From an uncultured Oscillospiraceae bacterium (lineage in GTDB: Bacteria; Bacillota; Clostridia; Oscillospirales; Oscillospiraceae), in NCBI GenBank assembly GCA_947599875.1, contig CANQFV010000001.1:140233-204232 (forward strand): 64,000 nt of DNA, read 5' to 3'. The notes beneath the pieces are model-generated. The model had not been told where the DNA came from. It searched no databases and saw nothing but the letters and a program-made list of their open reading frames with translations. Numbering within the stretch: the first letter of the stretch is position 1; every line of letters begins with the position of its first letter. The position numbers were made by a program, and so were the translations under genes. This document shows, in pieces, positions 16,691 to 25,766 of the stretch.

Positions 16691-16817
16691 TTAACATAAT
16701 ATCTCAAGTTTACATAACGCAAATTTTCTGATAACCCCACCAAGTTAACATAAATAGCGAACATTATGAACAAATTAGTTAACATAACACAAGAATCCGA
16801 CGGTTTAGTTACCATAA
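16690..16817 (+). repeat. Five GTTAACATAA-type direct repeats
   Basis: Near-identical decamers lie at 16690-16699 (ATTAACATAA), 16708-16717 (GTTTACATAA), 16744-16753 (GTTAACATAA), 16778-16787 (GTTAACATAA) and 16808-16817 (GTTACCATAA). Spacing is 18, 36, 34 and 30 bases. The patch is strikingly A/T-rich for this chromosome. The last two lie inside the start of the spoIVFB-like gene and encode LVNIT and LVTIT. Confidence 0.7.
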
Positions 16818-17389
16818 CGCCCGGCTTTCTCCTGCTCTTGACGGCTACGGCGGTGCTGGGCGGCCTGCGGATGACCGCCGCCACGCTCCTGGCCGCGGCG
16901 GTTCACGAGGCGGGGCACCTCTTAGCGATCCGCCTTCTGGGCGGGAGGATCGTCTCCGTTGGGCTGTACGCCGGCGGGGCCGGGATCCGCTTTCGCGGGC
17001 CGCTGAGCTACACCGGGGACGCTGTGGCCGCGCTGTCCGGGCCGCTGGCGGGGGCCATGCTCACCGGCGCGGCGCTTTTTTTCTACGGCGGCGCGCCGGG
17101 TCCCTTTCTCTCCGATCTTGCGGCGGTGAGCGCCCTCTACACCCTGGTGAATCTGATCCCGGCCTCCCCTCTGGACGGCGGCCGGGCGGTTTTCGCCCTG
17201 GCGTCGGTGCTGTTTGGCCCCGTGAGGGCCGAGACACTTTCCCGGATCCTGGATATCCTCTGCTGCCTTGCGGCGGACGCCGCCGGGATTTGGGCGATTT
17301 TCTGCACCGGAGGCAATTTTTCACCCCTTTTCTTTGCCCTTTTTCTCCACTATAGCTGTTGCAAAGCCGGAATTTTTGGTGTAAAATAG
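16766..17389 (+). CDS. SpoIVFB-like site-2 intramembrane protease
   Basis: 207 residues, an M50 metalloprotease with about five or six membrane segments. The zinc site is HEAGH (His47, Glu48, His51) and the third ligand Asp137 lies in NLIPASPLDGGR. In Bacillus SpoIVFB cleaves pro-sigma-K in the mother cell. Size and the adjacent SpoIVFA-like gene support that role; no sigK is in the window. ATG 16766 has no Shine-Dalgarno sequence but gives the usual N-terminal length; the start region is covered by the GTTAACATAA repeats. It ends where the promoter at 17359-17387 sits. Confidence 0.8.
   Translation: MNKLVNITQESDGLVTITPGFLLLLTATAVLGGLRMTAATLLAAAVHEAGHLLAIRLLGGRIVSVGLYAGGAGIRFRGPLSYTGDAVAALSGPLAGAMLTGAALFFYGGAPGPFLSDLAAVSALYTLVNLIPASPLDGGRAVFALASVLFGPVRAETLSRILDILCCLAADAAGIWAIFCTGGNFSPLFFALFLHYSCCKAGIFGVK
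17359..17387 (+). promoter_or_regulatory. Promoter for the TIGR03960 gene
   Basis: TTGCAA (17359-17364) and TAAAAT (17382-17387) are 17 bases apart. The site lies inside the last codons of spoIVFB and about 40 bases before the start at 17426. Confidence 0.75.
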
Positions 17390-17425
17390 GATTTACGAAT
17401 TTTATGCTTTTCGGGCGGGAAAACC

Positions 17426-19261
17426 ATGAACATTGAGACGGAGCGCGTTCTATCGCGGGTGCAGAAGCCTGCGCGGTACACAGGCGGGGAATACAACGAG
17501 ATCGTGAAGGACAAGTCCTCGGTGGACGTCCGGGTGGCCTTCTGCTTTCCGGATACCTACGAGATCGGCATGTCCAACCTGGGCCTCCAGATTTTATACG
17601 GCGCCATGAACGCCCAGAGCTGGATCTGGTGCGAGCGGTGCTTCGCCCCCTGGGGGGATATGGAGGAGGAGCTGCGGCGGGCCTCCATCCCGCTTTACGC
17701 CCTGGAGAGCGGCGACAGCATCGGGGAATTTGACGCCGTGGCCTTCTCCCTGGGCTATGAGATGGCCTATACCTCCGTCCTCAACATGCTGGATCTGGGG
17801 GGAATCCCCGTGAGGAGCGCCGACAGGCCCTCCCTCACGCCCCTGGTCTTTGCCGGGGGGACAAGCTGTATAAACCCTGAGCCGATGGCGGATTTTGTTG
17901 ACCTCTTCGTCTTGGGAGAGGGGGAGGAGCTGGACATCGAGGTCCTGGCCCTCCTGCGCCGGGCCAAGCGCGAGGGCTGGGACAAGCGCCGCTTTCTTCA
18001 GGCTGCGGCGGGGATCCCCGGCGTCTATGTGCCGTCCCTCTATGAGCCGGTATACAACGCCGACGGGACGCTGAAAGAGGTGATAACCGCCCCCGGCGCG
18101 CCGGAACGGGTGAAAAAACGGATCATTGAGGATCTGGACACCGCCTTTTATCCCACCCGCGCCATCGTCCCCTCCACCGAGATCGTCCACGACCGGGTGG
18201 TGCTGGAGGTGATGCGCGGCTGTGTCCGGGGCTGCCGCTTCTGCCAGGCGGGCTTTGCCTACCGGCCGGTGAGACGCCACAGCACCGAATTTTTGCTGGA
18301 CACGGCCCGGGCGGCGCTGGAGAATTCCGGCTACGAGGAGATCACCCTCTCCAGCCTCTCCACCAGCGATTTCAAGGGCCTCCCGGAGTTGGCGGACGGC
18401 CTGCTGTCCTGGTGTGAGCCGCGAAAGATCAGTCTGTCCCTGCCGTCCCTGCGGGCGGACAACTTCTCCATGTCCCTGATGGAGCGCGTGCAGAAGGTGC
18501 GCAAATCCGGCCTGACCTTCGCGCCGGAGGCGGGGAGCCAGAGGCTCCGGGATGTGATTAACAAGAACGTGACGGAGGAGGATCTGCTCCGCTCCTGCCG
18601 CGTGGCCTTTGAGGGCGGCTGGAACTCCCTGAAGCTCTACTTCATGCTGGGCCTGCCCACGGAGACGGACGAGGACGTCACCGCCATCGCCCGGCTTGCC
18701 GGGAAAGTCCTGGACACCTGGCGGCAGTACGCCGCCAACAAGTCCCGGGGCATCCGGATCACCGTCAGCACCTCCATGTTTGTGCCAAAGCCCCACACGC
18801 CCTTCCAGTGGGAGGCCCAGGTGGGCATCGAGGAATATCTGCGCCGGGTGAAGCTTTTGAAGGCCGGCATCACCTCCAAATCCATCACCTATAACTGGCA
18901 CGAGCCGCACGTCAGCTTTGTGGAGGCGGCCCTCTCCCGGGGGGACCGGCGCATGGGCGCCGTCATCGAGCAGGTCTGGCGGAGCGGCGGGCGGCTGGAC
19001 TCCTGGAGCGAATATTTTGACTTCCACCGGTGGATGGAGGCCTTCCGCGTGTGCGGGCTTGACCCGGAATTCTACGTCAGCCGCGTCCGGGGGGAGGGGG
19101 AGCTTTTCCCCTGGGATGTGGTGGATCTGGGTGTGACAAAGAGCTACCTTGCCCGGGAGCGCCGGGCGGCCTACCAGGGCGCCGTCACCCCGGACTGCCG
19201 GGTGAAGTGCATGGGATGCGGGGCCAACTGCCTTTTGGAGAGGAGGGCCTGCGATGAATAG
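17426..19261 (+). CDS. TIGR03960-family B12-binding-like radical SAM protein
   Basis: 611 residues. The N-terminal third is Rossmann-like and B12-binding-like (FPDTYEIGMSNLGLQILY, GGTSCINPEPMADFVD). The radical SAM cluster is CVRGCRFC in MRGCVRGCRFCQAGFAYRP, followed by TFAPEAGSQRLRDVINK and LYFMLGLPTETDED. A C-terminal cluster KCMGCGANC could hold a further metal site. The substrate is unknown. Its close partnership with the TIGR03936 protein (8-base overlap) is widespread in Clostridia, often near ribosome and RNase genes; that points to an RNA- or translation-linked modification but is not proven. Confidence 0.92.
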   Translation: MNIETERVLSRVQKPARYTGGEYNEIVKDKSSVDVRVAFCFPDTYEIGMSNLGLQILYGAMNAQSWIWCERCFAPWGDMEEELRRASIPLYALESGDSIGEFDAVAFSLGYEMAYTSVLNMLDLGGIPVRSADRPSLTPLVFAGGTSCINPEPMADFVDLFVLGEGEELDIEVLALLRRAKREGWDKRRFLQAAAGIPGVYVPSLYEPVYNADGTLKEVITAPGAPERVKKRIIEDLDTAFYPTRAIVPSTEIVHDRVVLEVMRGCVRGCRFCQAGFAYRPVRRHSTEFLLDTARAALENSGYEEITLSSLSTSDFKGLPELADGLLSWCEPRKISLSLPSLRADNFSMSLMERVQKVRKSGLTFAPEAGSQRLRDVINKNVTEEDLLRSCRVAFEGGWNSLKLYFMLGLPTETDEDVTAIARLAGKVLDTWRQYAANKSRGIRITVSTSMFVPKPHTPFQWEAQVGIEEYLRRVKLLKAGITSKSITYNWHEPHVSFVEAALSRGDRRMGAVIEQVWRSGGRLDSWSEYFDFHRWMEAFRVCGLDPEFYVSRVRGEGELFPWDVVDLGVTKSYLARERRAAYQGAVTPDCRVKCMGCGANCLLERRACDE

Positions 19262-19901
19262 ACTCCTATTTGAAAAGGTGGGCCGGGCCAAGTTCATCTC
19301 CCACCTGGATCTCATGCGCACCATGCAGAGGATCTTTATCCGGGCCGGAGTGGAGATCCGGCACACGGAGGGCTTCAACCCCCACCCCTATATGAATTTT
19401 GCCCTGCCGCTCCCCGTGGGGACGGAGAGCGTCTGCGAGCTTATGGACTTTGACCTGACAGGGCAGGAGCCCCTGCCGGGCATCCCGGAGCGGCTCAACG
19501 CCGTCAGCCCCCAGGGCATCCGGGTTCTGGATTGTTACGAGGCGTCCAGAAAATTTAAAGAGATAAAATGGCTTGACATCAGCGCCGTAATGTTTTACGA
19601 TAAGGAAATTCCGGGGGCCGATCAGGTCCAGGCACTCATCACGGGGCCGGAGCTTATTATGGAGAAGCGAACGAAGCGCTCCTCGGCCGTGGTGGATGTG
19701 CGGCCGCTGATCCACTCTGCCGCCGTACTTCCCACGGAGGGCGGCCTTGCCCTTCGGGCCAGGCTCGCCGCGGGGGAGCAGTCCCTGACGCCGGCGCAGC
19801 TCATTTCCGCCATCGCCGGCAACGCCCCGGCTTTTGCCCCCGATCACGTCTCCTTCAGGCGCGAGGCGCTTTACGATTCCGATCATGTCCTTTTCAGATA
19901 G
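19254..19901 (+). CDS. TIGR03936 family radical-SAM-associated protein (DUF2344)
   Basis: 215 residues. The N-terminus NRLLFEKVGRAKFISHLDLM and RRHTEGFNPHP-like segment (here IRHTEGFNPHPYMNFALPLP) is the hallmark of DUF2344, which in some species is fused to the C-terminus of the TIGR03960 radical SAM protein. PVGTESVCELMDFDL follows. The function is unknown; it is assumed to help the radical SAM enzyme bind its substrate. The start ATG 19254 overlaps the upstream stop by 8 bases, so expression is coupled. Confidence 0.9.
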   Translation: MNRLLFEKVGRAKFISHLDLMRTMQRIFIRAGVEIRHTEGFNPHPYMNFALPLPVGTESVCELMDFDLTGQEPLPGIPERLNAVSPQGIRVLDCYEASRKFKEIKWLDISAVMFYDKEIPGADQVQALITGPELIMEKRTKRSSAVVDVRPLIHSAAVLPTEGGLALRARLAAGEQSLTPAQLISAIAGNAPAFAPDHVSFRREALYDSDHVLFR

Positions 19902-19919
19902 AGAAATGGAGGTCTTATT

Positions 19920-20900
19920 ATGAATCCAAAGGTACACAGAATAGGTGTTCTCACCTCCGGCGGCGACGCGCCGGGGATGAACTCGGCCATCCGCGCCGTC
20001 GTCCGCACCGCCCACAGCATGGGGATCGAGTGCATCGGCGTTCGCCGCGGCTATCACGGGCTGATCACCGGGGATATGGAGCCGCTGTCGCCCCTGGATG
20101 TCTCCGGGATCACCAGTCTTGGCGGCACGATCCTGTATACTGCCCGCAGCGCGGAATTCCGCACGCCGGAGGGGGTGCAGAGGGCCGCGGATATCTGCCG
20201 TTTCCGGGGCATTGACGGCCTTGTGTGCGTGGGCGGCGACGGCACCTTCAGAGGGGCGCTGGAGCTTTCCAAGTACGGCATCAGCGTGTGCGGCATCCCC
20301 GCCACCATCGACAACGACATCGCCTGCACGAGCTACACCATCGGCTTTGACACGGCCTGCAACACGGCTATCGAGTGCATCGACAAGCTCAACGACACCA
20401 TGAAGTCCCATGAGCGCTGCTCCGTGGTGGAGGTCATGGGCAACCGGGCCGGCTATCTGGCCCTGTATGTGGGCCTGGCCGTTGGCGCCACGGCGGTGCT
20501 TGTGCCGGAGAAGCCCATCGACTACAAGCGGGACGTGATACTGCCCATCCGCGAGGGACAGCTCCACGGCCGCACCAATTACGCGGTCATCGTGGCCGAG
20601 GGCGCTGCCCACGCCACGGATGTGGCCAAGGTCATCAATCAGGAGACGGGCATGGATACCCGCGCCACCATCATCGGCCACGTCCAAAGGGGCGGGCGGC
20701 CCTCGGTGCGCGACCGTGTGCTGGCCGCGGACTTCGGCTACAACGCGGTGCAGGTGCTGGCCGACGGCATGACCAACAAGGTCATCTGCTACGACGGGCA
20801 GAAGATGTTCCCGCTGGACATTGTGGAGGCGCTCCAGATGAAGAAGGAGCTGGGCGAACACAATTACAGCATGATGAACACCCTCCGGTCCGGCGTGTAA
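19920..20900 (+). CDS. pfkA: ATP-dependent 6-phosphofructokinase
   Basis: 326 residues, the normal bacterial length. It phosphorylates fructose 6-phosphate in glycolysis. Visible motifs are LTSGGDAPGMNSAIRA (ATP site), VGGDGTFRGA (GGDG), PATIDNDIACTSYTIGFDTA with the catalytic Asp in TIDND, and VVEVMGNRAGYLAL. HVQRGGRPSVRDRVLA is near the C-terminus. The effector-site residues were not checked individually. GGAGGT sits about 7 bases before the ATG. It is 18 bases after the TIGR03936 gene and may be read from the same transcript. Confidence 0.96.
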   Translation: MNPKVHRIGVLTSGGDAPGMNSAIRAVVRTAHSMGIECIGVRRGYHGLITGDMEPLSPLDVSGITSLGGTILYTARSAEFRTPEGVQRAADICRFRGIDGLVCVGGDGTFRGALELSKYGISVCGIPATIDNDIACTSYTIGFDTACNTAIECIDKLNDTMKSHERCSVVEVMGNRAGYLALYVGLAVGATAVLVPEKPIDYKRDVILPIREGQLHGRTNYAVIVAEGAAHATDVAKVINQETGMDTRATIIGHVQRGGRPSVRDRVLAADFGYNAVQVLADGMTNKVICYDGQKMFPLDIVEALQMKKELGEHNYSMMNTLRSGV

Positions 20901-20939
20901 GAAATTTCGGAAAAATTCCGGAAAAATGAAAAATTCTTC

Positions 20940-20968
20940 TTGCATTCTCCCGGGAGTTATGATATGAT
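20940..20968 (+). promoter_or_regulatory. rplS promoter
   Basis: TTGCAT (20940-20945) and TATGAT (20963-20968) with a 17-base spacer lie upstream of the L19 gene. Confidence 0.75.
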
Positions 20969-20974
20969 ATCAGA

Positions 20975-21055
20975 GCTTTTGCGGGCATAGCCTGCTCATC
21001 GGGACGGTCCTATGCCGTTGATCGCGGTACGAACGTCTATCAAGAGGGGAGGAAA
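20975..21055 (+). promoter_or_regulatory. Candidate L19 leader
   Basis: About 85 bases of untranslated leader separate the promoter from rplS. GGCATAG (20985-20990 region) can pair with CTATGCC further on, enclosing CCTGCTCATCGGGACGG. Firmicutes rplS genes often carry an autoregulatory L19 leader of this size; I infer the same here but have not matched a covariance model. Confidence 0.45.
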
Positions 21056-21061
21056 AGCACA

Positions 21062-21403
21062 ATGAATTTAGTCGAGACTCTGAATCAGCAGTACATGAAG
21101 CCGGAGCTTCCCACCATGAACGTGGGCGACACCGTCCGTGTTACCGTCCGTGTCAAGGAGGGCAACAGGGAGCGCACGCAGGCTTTTGAAGGTACGATCA
21201 TCGCGAAAAAGCACGGCGGCATCAACGAGACCATCACCGTCCGCCGCATCTCCTACAACGTGGGCTGTGAGAAGGTCTTCCCGGTACATTCCCCCAGCAT
21301 CGTGTCCGTGGAGACAGTCCGCCGCGGCAAGGTACGCAGGGCGAAGCTCTATTACCTGAGAGACCGTGTGGGCAAGAACGCCAAGGTCAAGGAGAGAATC
21401 TGA
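21062..21403 (+). CDS. rplS: 50S ribosomal protein L19
   Basis: 113 residues, standard length. Recognised by [22 protein letters not shown] and [40 protein letters not shown]; the C-terminus [22 protein letters not shown] is typical. It sits at the 30S-50S interface of the ribosome. GGGGAGG precedes the ATG by 8-9 bases. It has its own promoter and a strong terminator at 21409-21437, so it is a monocistronic unit. Confidence 0.98.
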   Translation: MNLVETLNQQYMKPELPTMNVGDTVRVTVRVKEGNRERTQAFEGTIIAKKHGGINETITVRRISYNVGCEKVFPVHSPSIVSVETVRRGKVRRAKLYYLRDRVGKNAKVKERI

Positions 21404-21408
21404 CACAC

Positions 21409-21437
21409 AAAAAAAGGGGCGTCGGCCCCTTTTTTTG
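21409..21437 (+). terminator. rplS terminator
   Basis: AAAAAAAGGGGC-GTCG-GCCCCTTTTTTT is a 12-base stem with a tetraloop and flanking A/T runs, six bases after the stop codon. Confidence 0.93.
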
Positions 21438-21487
21438 CTATGTTTGCTGTCACTTTCGGAGTAACCGTTGGAAAGGGGATGGGCGGT

Positions 21488-22096
21488 ATGGACGAGAAGC
21501 AGGAGAGAGAATATTCCCGGAAAAAGGAGAAGTCCGGCGGCAAAATGGAGCTGTACGACTGGATCCAGTGCGTCGTGGGCGCCCTTGTGCTGGGGATCCT
21601 GATCTTTATGTTCGGGATCCGTGTGGTGAATGTCAAGGGCAGCTCCATGTGGCCCACGCTCCACACCGAGGACAAGATTCTGACCACCAACTTTTTCTAT
21701 AACCCGAAGCCGGGGGACGTGGTGGTGGTTCAGACGGACTCCTACGGCCCGGACCCCCTGGTGAAGCGGGTCATCGCCGTGGAGGGCCAGACGGTGGATA
21801 TCGACTTTGAAAAGGGCATCGTCTATGTGGACGGCGTGGCCCTGGATGAGCCGTATATCAACGAGGCCACCAACGTCCGGGACGAGTTCCCCGGGGAGGT
21901 CACGGTGCCGGAGGGGTGTATGTTCCTCATGGGGGACAACCGCAACCGCTCCACGGACAGCCGCCACGCCTCCATCGGCATGGTGGATGAGCGGTGCGTC
22001 ATCGGCAAGGTGCTGATGGTGGTGGTGCCCTCGGACAGGGACGAGAACAAGAATCTGATCCCCCGGGATTACTCGCGCATTGGGAGTATTTACTGA
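21488..22096 (+). CDS. lepB: Signal peptidase I
   Basis: 202 residues. It cleaves signal peptides at the outer membrane face. A short charged N-terminus precedes one membrane segment (about 22-42). The catalytic Ser is in KGSSMWPTL and the catalytic Lys in DPLVKRVIAVEGQ; FLMGDNRNRSTDSRHASIG is box E. ATG 21488 is preferred because AAAGGGG lies 9 bases upstream; in-frame ATGs at 21479 and 21440 are less likely. Its stop shares a base with the rbgA start (TGATG). It stands just after rplS, as in many Firmicutes. Confidence 0.96.
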   Translation: MDEKQEREYSRKKEKSGGKMELYDWIQCVVGALVLGILIFMFGIRVVNVKGSSMWPTLHTEDKILTTNFFYNPKPGDVVVVQTDSYGPDPLVKRVIAVEGQTVDIDFEKGIVYVDGVALDEPYINEATNVRDEFPGEVTVPEGCMFLMGDNRNRSTDSRHASIGMVDERCVIGKVLMVVVPSDRDENKNLIPRDYSRIGSIY

Positions 22097-22983
22097 TGGA
22101 CGGAGAGCTGACGATCCAGTGGTTTCCCGGCCACATGGCCAAGGCCCGGAGGATGATCCGGGAGGACAGCGCCCTGGTGGACGCCGTCTGTGAGATCATA
22201 GACGCCCGCATCCCGGCCTCCAGCCGGAATCCGGAGCTTCCGGAGCTGACGGCGGGGAAGCCGCGGATGGTGATTTTGAACCGGGTGGACGAGGCCGACC
22301 CCGCGGCTACGGCCCGCTGGCGGGCCGTCATCGCCCGGGAGGGGTGTCCTGTTTTGGAGACGGACTGCAAGTCCGGCCGGGGCGTCAACGCCTTCACCGG
22401 GGCGGTGCGCAGCCTCCTGCGGGAGCGGATCGCTCTGTACGAGTCCCGGGGCCAGGGGGGAAAGCCCCTGCGGGTCATGGTGGCGGGCATCCCCAACGTG
22501 GGGAAGTCCTCCTTCATCAACCGGGTGGCCCGGAGACGGGCGGCCGAGGCCGGGGACAGGCCCGGCGTCACCCGGGGAAAGCAGTGGATCAACGCGGGAA
22601 ACGGCGTGGAGCTGCTGGATACGCCGGGGCTGCTGTGGCCCAGATTTGAGGACAAGGCCGTGGGGGAGAATCTGGCCTTCACCGGCGCCGTCCGGGATGA
22701 GATCTTAGATGCCGAGGCCCTGGGGGCCAGGCTGATGACGCGCCTTGCCGCCCTCTATCCGGACAGGCTCCTCCAGCGCTACAAGCTGACGGATGTGGAG
22801 ACCAAGACCGGGGATCAGATGCTTGCGGAGGCCGCCAGACGCCGGGGATTTCTCGTCTCCGGCGGCGAGGTGGACACGGAGCGGATGGCCAAGGTGTTTT
22901 TGGATGAGTTCCGGGGCGGGAAGCTGGGCCGGATCACTCTGGAGACGGCCGGGGAGGCGGAGAATGGATCTTTGGGAGATTGA
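22096..22983 (+). CDS. rbgA: Ribosome biogenesis GTPase RbgA/YlqF
   Basis: 295 residues, a circularly permuted GTPase needed for late 50S subunit assembly. The N-terminus [13 protein letters not shown] is diagnostic. Order of GTPase motifs is permuted: G4-like LNRVDEAD first, then G1 GIPNVGKSS and G3 LLDTPG. A C-terminal RNA-binding region follows. There is no Shine-Dalgarno; the ATG overlaps the lepB stop (TGATG), so re-initiation is likely. It overlaps rnhB by 20 bases. Confidence 0.95.
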   Translation: MDGELTIQWFPGHMAKARRMIREDSALVDAVCEIIDARIPASSRNPELPELTAGKPRMVILNRVDEADPAATARWRAVIAREGCPVLETDCKSGRGVNAFTGAVRSLLRERIALYESRGQGGKPLRVMVAGIPNVGKSSFINRVARRRAAEAGDRPGVTRGKQWINAGNGVELLDTPGLLWPRFEDKAVGENLAFTGAVRDEILDAEALGARLMTRLAALYPDRLLQRYKLTDVETKTGDQMLAEAARRRGFLVSGGEVDTERMAKVFLDEFRGGKLGRITLETAGEAENGSLGD

Positions 22984-23560
22984 GCGGGGACTGCTGGCCC
23001 GGGGCATCACGCCCATCGCCGGCGTGGACGAGGCGGGGAGAGGCCCCCTGGCGGGGCCTGTGTACGCCGCCGCCGTGATTTTGCCGGAGGGGCTGGAGAT
23101 CCCGGGGCTGGACGACTCCAAAAAGCTCACCCCCAAAAAGCGGGAGGCCCTTTTCGACGTGATCACCGAGAAGGCCCTGAGCTACGCCGTGGCCTTTGCC
23201 GACAACGAGGAGATCGACAGGCTGAACATCTTAAACGCCACGTTCCTGGCGATGAACCGGGCCATCGCGGGCCTCTCCGTGACGCCCGGCATCTCCATCA
23301 TCGACGGGAACAGGAACGGGGGGATCCTCACTCCCAGTGTCGCCATTGTGGGCGGGGACGGGAAGAGCGCCAACGTGGCCGCCGCCTCCATCCTTGCCAA
23401 GGTGACGAGAGACCGGGTGATGACGCGGCTCTCCGAGACTTACCCGGGCTACGGCTTTGAAAAGCACAAGGGCTACGGGACGAAGGAGCATTACGCCGCC
23501 ATAAGGAGGCTGGGGCCGTCGGAGATCCACCGGCGGACGTTTTTGAGGAAGATGCATTGA
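22964..23560 (+). CDS. rnhB: Ribonuclease HII
   Basis: 198 residues. It cuts RNA in RNA-DNA hybrids and at misincorporated ribonucleotides. The signature [19 protein letters not shown] holds the catalytic Asp and Glu; [13 protein letters not shown] and a further Asp in SIIDGNRN complete the site, followed by [18 protein letters not shown] 22964 has GGGGAGG about 8 bases upstream inside rbgA. It overlaps yraN by 4 bases, giving the usual rbgA-rnhB-yraN order. Confidence 0.96.
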   Translation: MDLWEIERGLLARGITPIAGVDEAGRGPLAGPVYAAAVILPEGLEIPGLDDSKKLTPKKREALFDVITEKALSYAVAFADNEEIDRLNILNATFLAMNRAIAGLSVTPGISIIDGNRNGGILTPSVAIVGGDGKSANVAAASILAKVTRDRVMTRLSETYPGYGFEKHKGYGTKEHYAAIRRLGPSEIHRRTFLRKMH

Positions 23561-23925
23561 ACACAAAGCTCCTTGGCCGCTGGGGCGAGGCCGCGGCGGC
23601 GGATTATTTGAGAAAGAAGGGCTACTCCGTCACGGCCAGCGGCTACCGCACGAGGCTGGGGGAGATAGACCTGATCTGCGAGAACCGGAAGAGCATCGTT
23701 TTCGTGGAGGTCAAGACGAGAAAGGACGACAGCTTTGCCCAGGCAAAGGAATTTGTGACGGGGGCCAAGCAGTCCAGGATCATAGCCGCCGCCAAGATGT
23801 ATCTGGCGGGGCACGGGACGGCCAAGCAGCCGCGCTTTGACGTGGTGGAGGTGTACGCCCCCCAGGGGACGGACACGGTGTGTCCCCGGATCAATCACAT
23901 TGAGAGCGCCTTCACCGGCAGGTGA
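23557..23925 (+). CDS. YraN family (UPF0102) nuclease-fold protein
   Basis: 122 residues. It starts from a TTG (23557) overlapping the rnhB stop. [40 protein letters not shown] and an Arg-rich stretch match the YraN family, which has an endonuclease-like fold (Asp and E-x-K in EIDLI and VEVKTRK). The biochemical role is unsettled. Genomic position after rnhB is the family norm. Confidence 0.9.
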   Translation: MNTKLLGRWGEAAAADYLRKKGYSVTASGYRTRLGEIDLICENRKSIVFVEVKTRKDDSFAQAKEFVTGAKQSRIIAAAKMYLAGHGTAKQPRFDVVEVYAPQGTDTVCPRINHIESAFTGR

Positions 23926-23946
23926 GGGGGCGGAACGGAGAGCTAT

Positions 23947-25434
23947 ATGCACTACGAGAGTACAAGAGATTCCGAAAGACGCGTAACGCCCGCCGGGGCC
24001 ATCCTTATGGGCCTCAGCGAGGACGGGGGCCTCTTTGTGCCGGAGGTCATTCCCACCCTGCCGGAGGGGGCCTTGTCGGAGCTTCGGGAGATGAATTACC
24101 GGCAGAGGGCCGTGTATGTGATGCGCCTGTTCCTGCCGGATTACTCCGTGGCGGAGCTGACGGACACCGTCAGCCGCGCCTACAGCCCCGGGGGATTTGA
24201 CACCCCGGCCATCGCGCCGGTGAAGATGCTGGACCGGAACACCGGCTTTTTGGAGCTGTGGCACGGGCCCACCTGCGCCTTTAAGGACATGGCCCTCCAG
24301 GTGTTGCCCAGGCTCCTCACCTCCGCCGCGGCGAAGAACGGGGAGAAGAGGCAGATCTGCATCCTGGTGGCCACATCCGGCGACACGGGCAAGGCGGCGC
24401 TGGAGGGATTTGCCAACGTGGAGGGGACGAGGATTTTAGTCTTTTACCCCAGGGACGGCGTGTCCCACATCCAGAAGCTCCAGATGACAAGTCAGGAGGG
24501 GCGCAACGTAGGGGTCTGTGCCGTCAACGGGAATTTTGACGACGCCCAGACGACGGTGAAGGAGATCTTCTCCGACCCCGGTCTCCGGGAGGAGCTTTCC
24601 CGGAGAGGGTGGATGCTCTCCTCCGCCAACTCCATCAACTGGGGCCGGCTTTTGCCCCAGATCGTCTACTATGTCTCCGCCTACTGCGATCTGTTAAACG
24701 CCGGGGACATCCGGGAGGGGGAGAGGGTGAACTTCTGCGTCCCCACCGGGAATTTCGGGGATATCCTGGCCGGGTACTACGCCAGGCGGATGGGCGTCCC
24801 CATCAACAGGCTGATCTGCGCCTCCAACAAAAACGACGTCCTCACCGACTTTTTGCATACCGGCGTCTACGATAAGAACAGGGATTTCTACACCACCGTG
24901 TCCCCGTCTATGGATATCCTGGTCTCCAGCAACTTAGAGAGGCTCCTGTACGAGCTGTCCGGCCGGAATGACCGGGAGACGGCGGGGTATATGGCCTCGC
25001 TGAAGGAGCAGGGGCGCTATCAGGTGTCCCGGGGGATCCGGGAGGGCCTGGACAGCCTCTTCGCCGCGGGGAGCTGCGACGATCAGGAGACCAAGGCCGT
25101 CATCGCCAGGACGTACGCCAACGGCGGGTATCTCATCGACACCCACACCGCCGTGGCCTACGGGGTGCTGGAGAAGTACCGGCGCGAGACGGGGGACGAC
25201 ACCCTGGCCGTCGTCGTGTCCACGGCGTCGCCCTATAAATTCTGCGGGGCGGTGCTGGAGGCCCTTGGGGAGAGGCCCGAGACGGCGGGGCCGGAGCTGA
25301 TCGGCCGGCTGGAGCAGGTCTCCGGCGTGCCGGCGCCCCGGCCGCTGAAGGCCCTTTTGGGCAAGAGCGTCCGGTTTGACCGGAGCTTTGACAGGGAGCA
25401 GCTCCCCGGCGTGGTGCGGGACTTCCTGGCCTGA
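23947..25434 (+). CDS. thrC: Threonine synthase
   Basis: 495 residues, the long class of threonine synthase. It converts O-phosphohomoserine to threonine with pyridoxal phosphate. The N-terminal block (TRDSERRVTPAGAILMGLSE, GGLFVPEVIP), the PLP-Lys segment GPTCAFKDMALQVLPRLL, VATSGDTGKAALEGF and FCVPTGNFGDILAGYYA are present. The phosphate-binding SSANSINWGRLLPQIVYY is also clear. No other threonine-pathway gene is nearby. GGGGGCGGAACGGAG lies before the ATG. Confidence 0.96.
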   Translation: MHYESTRDSERRVTPAGAILMGLSEDGGLFVPEVIPTLPEGALSELREMNYRQRAVYVMRLFLPDYSVAELTDTVSRAYSPGGFDTPAIAPVKMLDRNTGFLELWHGPTCAFKDMALQVLPRLLTSAAAKNGEKRQICILVATSGDTGKAALEGFANVEGTRILVFYPRDGVSHIQKLQMTSQEGRNVGVCAVNGNFDDAQTTVKEIFSDPGLREELSRRGWMLSSANSINWGRLLPQIVYYVSAYCDLLNAGDIREGERVNFCVPTGNFGDILAGYYARRMGVPINRLICASNKNDVLTDFLHTGVYDKNRDFYTTVSPSMDILVSSNLERLLYELSGRNDRETAGYMASLKEQGRYQVSRGIREGLDSLFAAGSCDDQETKAVIARTYANGGYLIDTHTAVAYGVLEKYRRETGDDTLAVVVSTASPYKFCGAVLEALGERPETAGPELIGRLEQVSGVPAPRPLKALLGKSVRFDRSFDREQLPGVVRDFLA

Positions 25435-25507
25435 GGGAGGGCTGCTGCCCCTCGCGGGCTTTTCCGCAGGAGGGTGGATTTATGTAAACCGGGCTGACGC
25501 CCGGCGC

Positions 25508-25690
25508 TCAGACCCCTGCGCGGGGTTCAAAGGTTCCGCAGAAGGTCTCTGCCTTTCTCAGGGCACTGCGGTTCTCCACATTGATGGACTGGGCGTGGCA
25601 GTAGCCGTCCTTGCCGTGGTAGGCGCAGCCGGTCACGTCACAGCCCACGCAGCTGAGCTTCTGGCCGAGGGATTTATTTTCGTCGCTCAT
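25508..25690 (-). CDS. DUF1540 small cysteine protein
   Basis: 60 residues. It has the DUF1540 pattern SCVGCDVTGCAYHGKDGYC, then HAQSINVEN and TFCGTFEP, with five cysteines and a histidine that could bind metal. Function is unknown. GGAG lies upstream of ATG 25690. The gene has a promoter-like block (25722-25750) identical in its key bases to that before dacF, which suggests expression in the developing spore. It is convergent with thrC and divergent from the metallophosphoesterase. Confidence 0.85.
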   Translation of the reverse strand: MSDENKSLGQKLSCVGCDVTGCAYHGKDGYCHAQSINVENRSALRKAETFCGTFEPRAGV

Positions 25691-25721
25691 ATCCTTGCTC
25701 CTTCGCTTTGGTTTGCCCCCT

Positions 25722-25750
25722 TAGTATGGGCAAAACGGCGGTGATTATTC
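25722..25750 (-). promoter_or_regulatory. Candidate sigma-G promoter for the DUF1540 gene
   Basis: On the minus strand GGAATAATC is followed by CATACTA, with 17 bases between GAATA (complement of 25746-25750) and CATACTA (complement of 25722-25728). Same words and spacing as 36242-36270. Confidence 0.55.
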
Positions 25751-25766
25751 CGAGAGGAGGCACAAG

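Noticed and set aside
17594..19378. 594-codon antisense frame opposite the TIGR03960 gene
   Set aside because: Same GC artefact; composition is low-complexity Gly/Pro/His/Arg without motifs.
23557..23925. Doubt that yraN is real because of its TTG start
   Set aside because: Family motifs begin within a few residues of the TTG, and the gene order rbgA-rnhB-yraN is standard, so it was kept as a gene.
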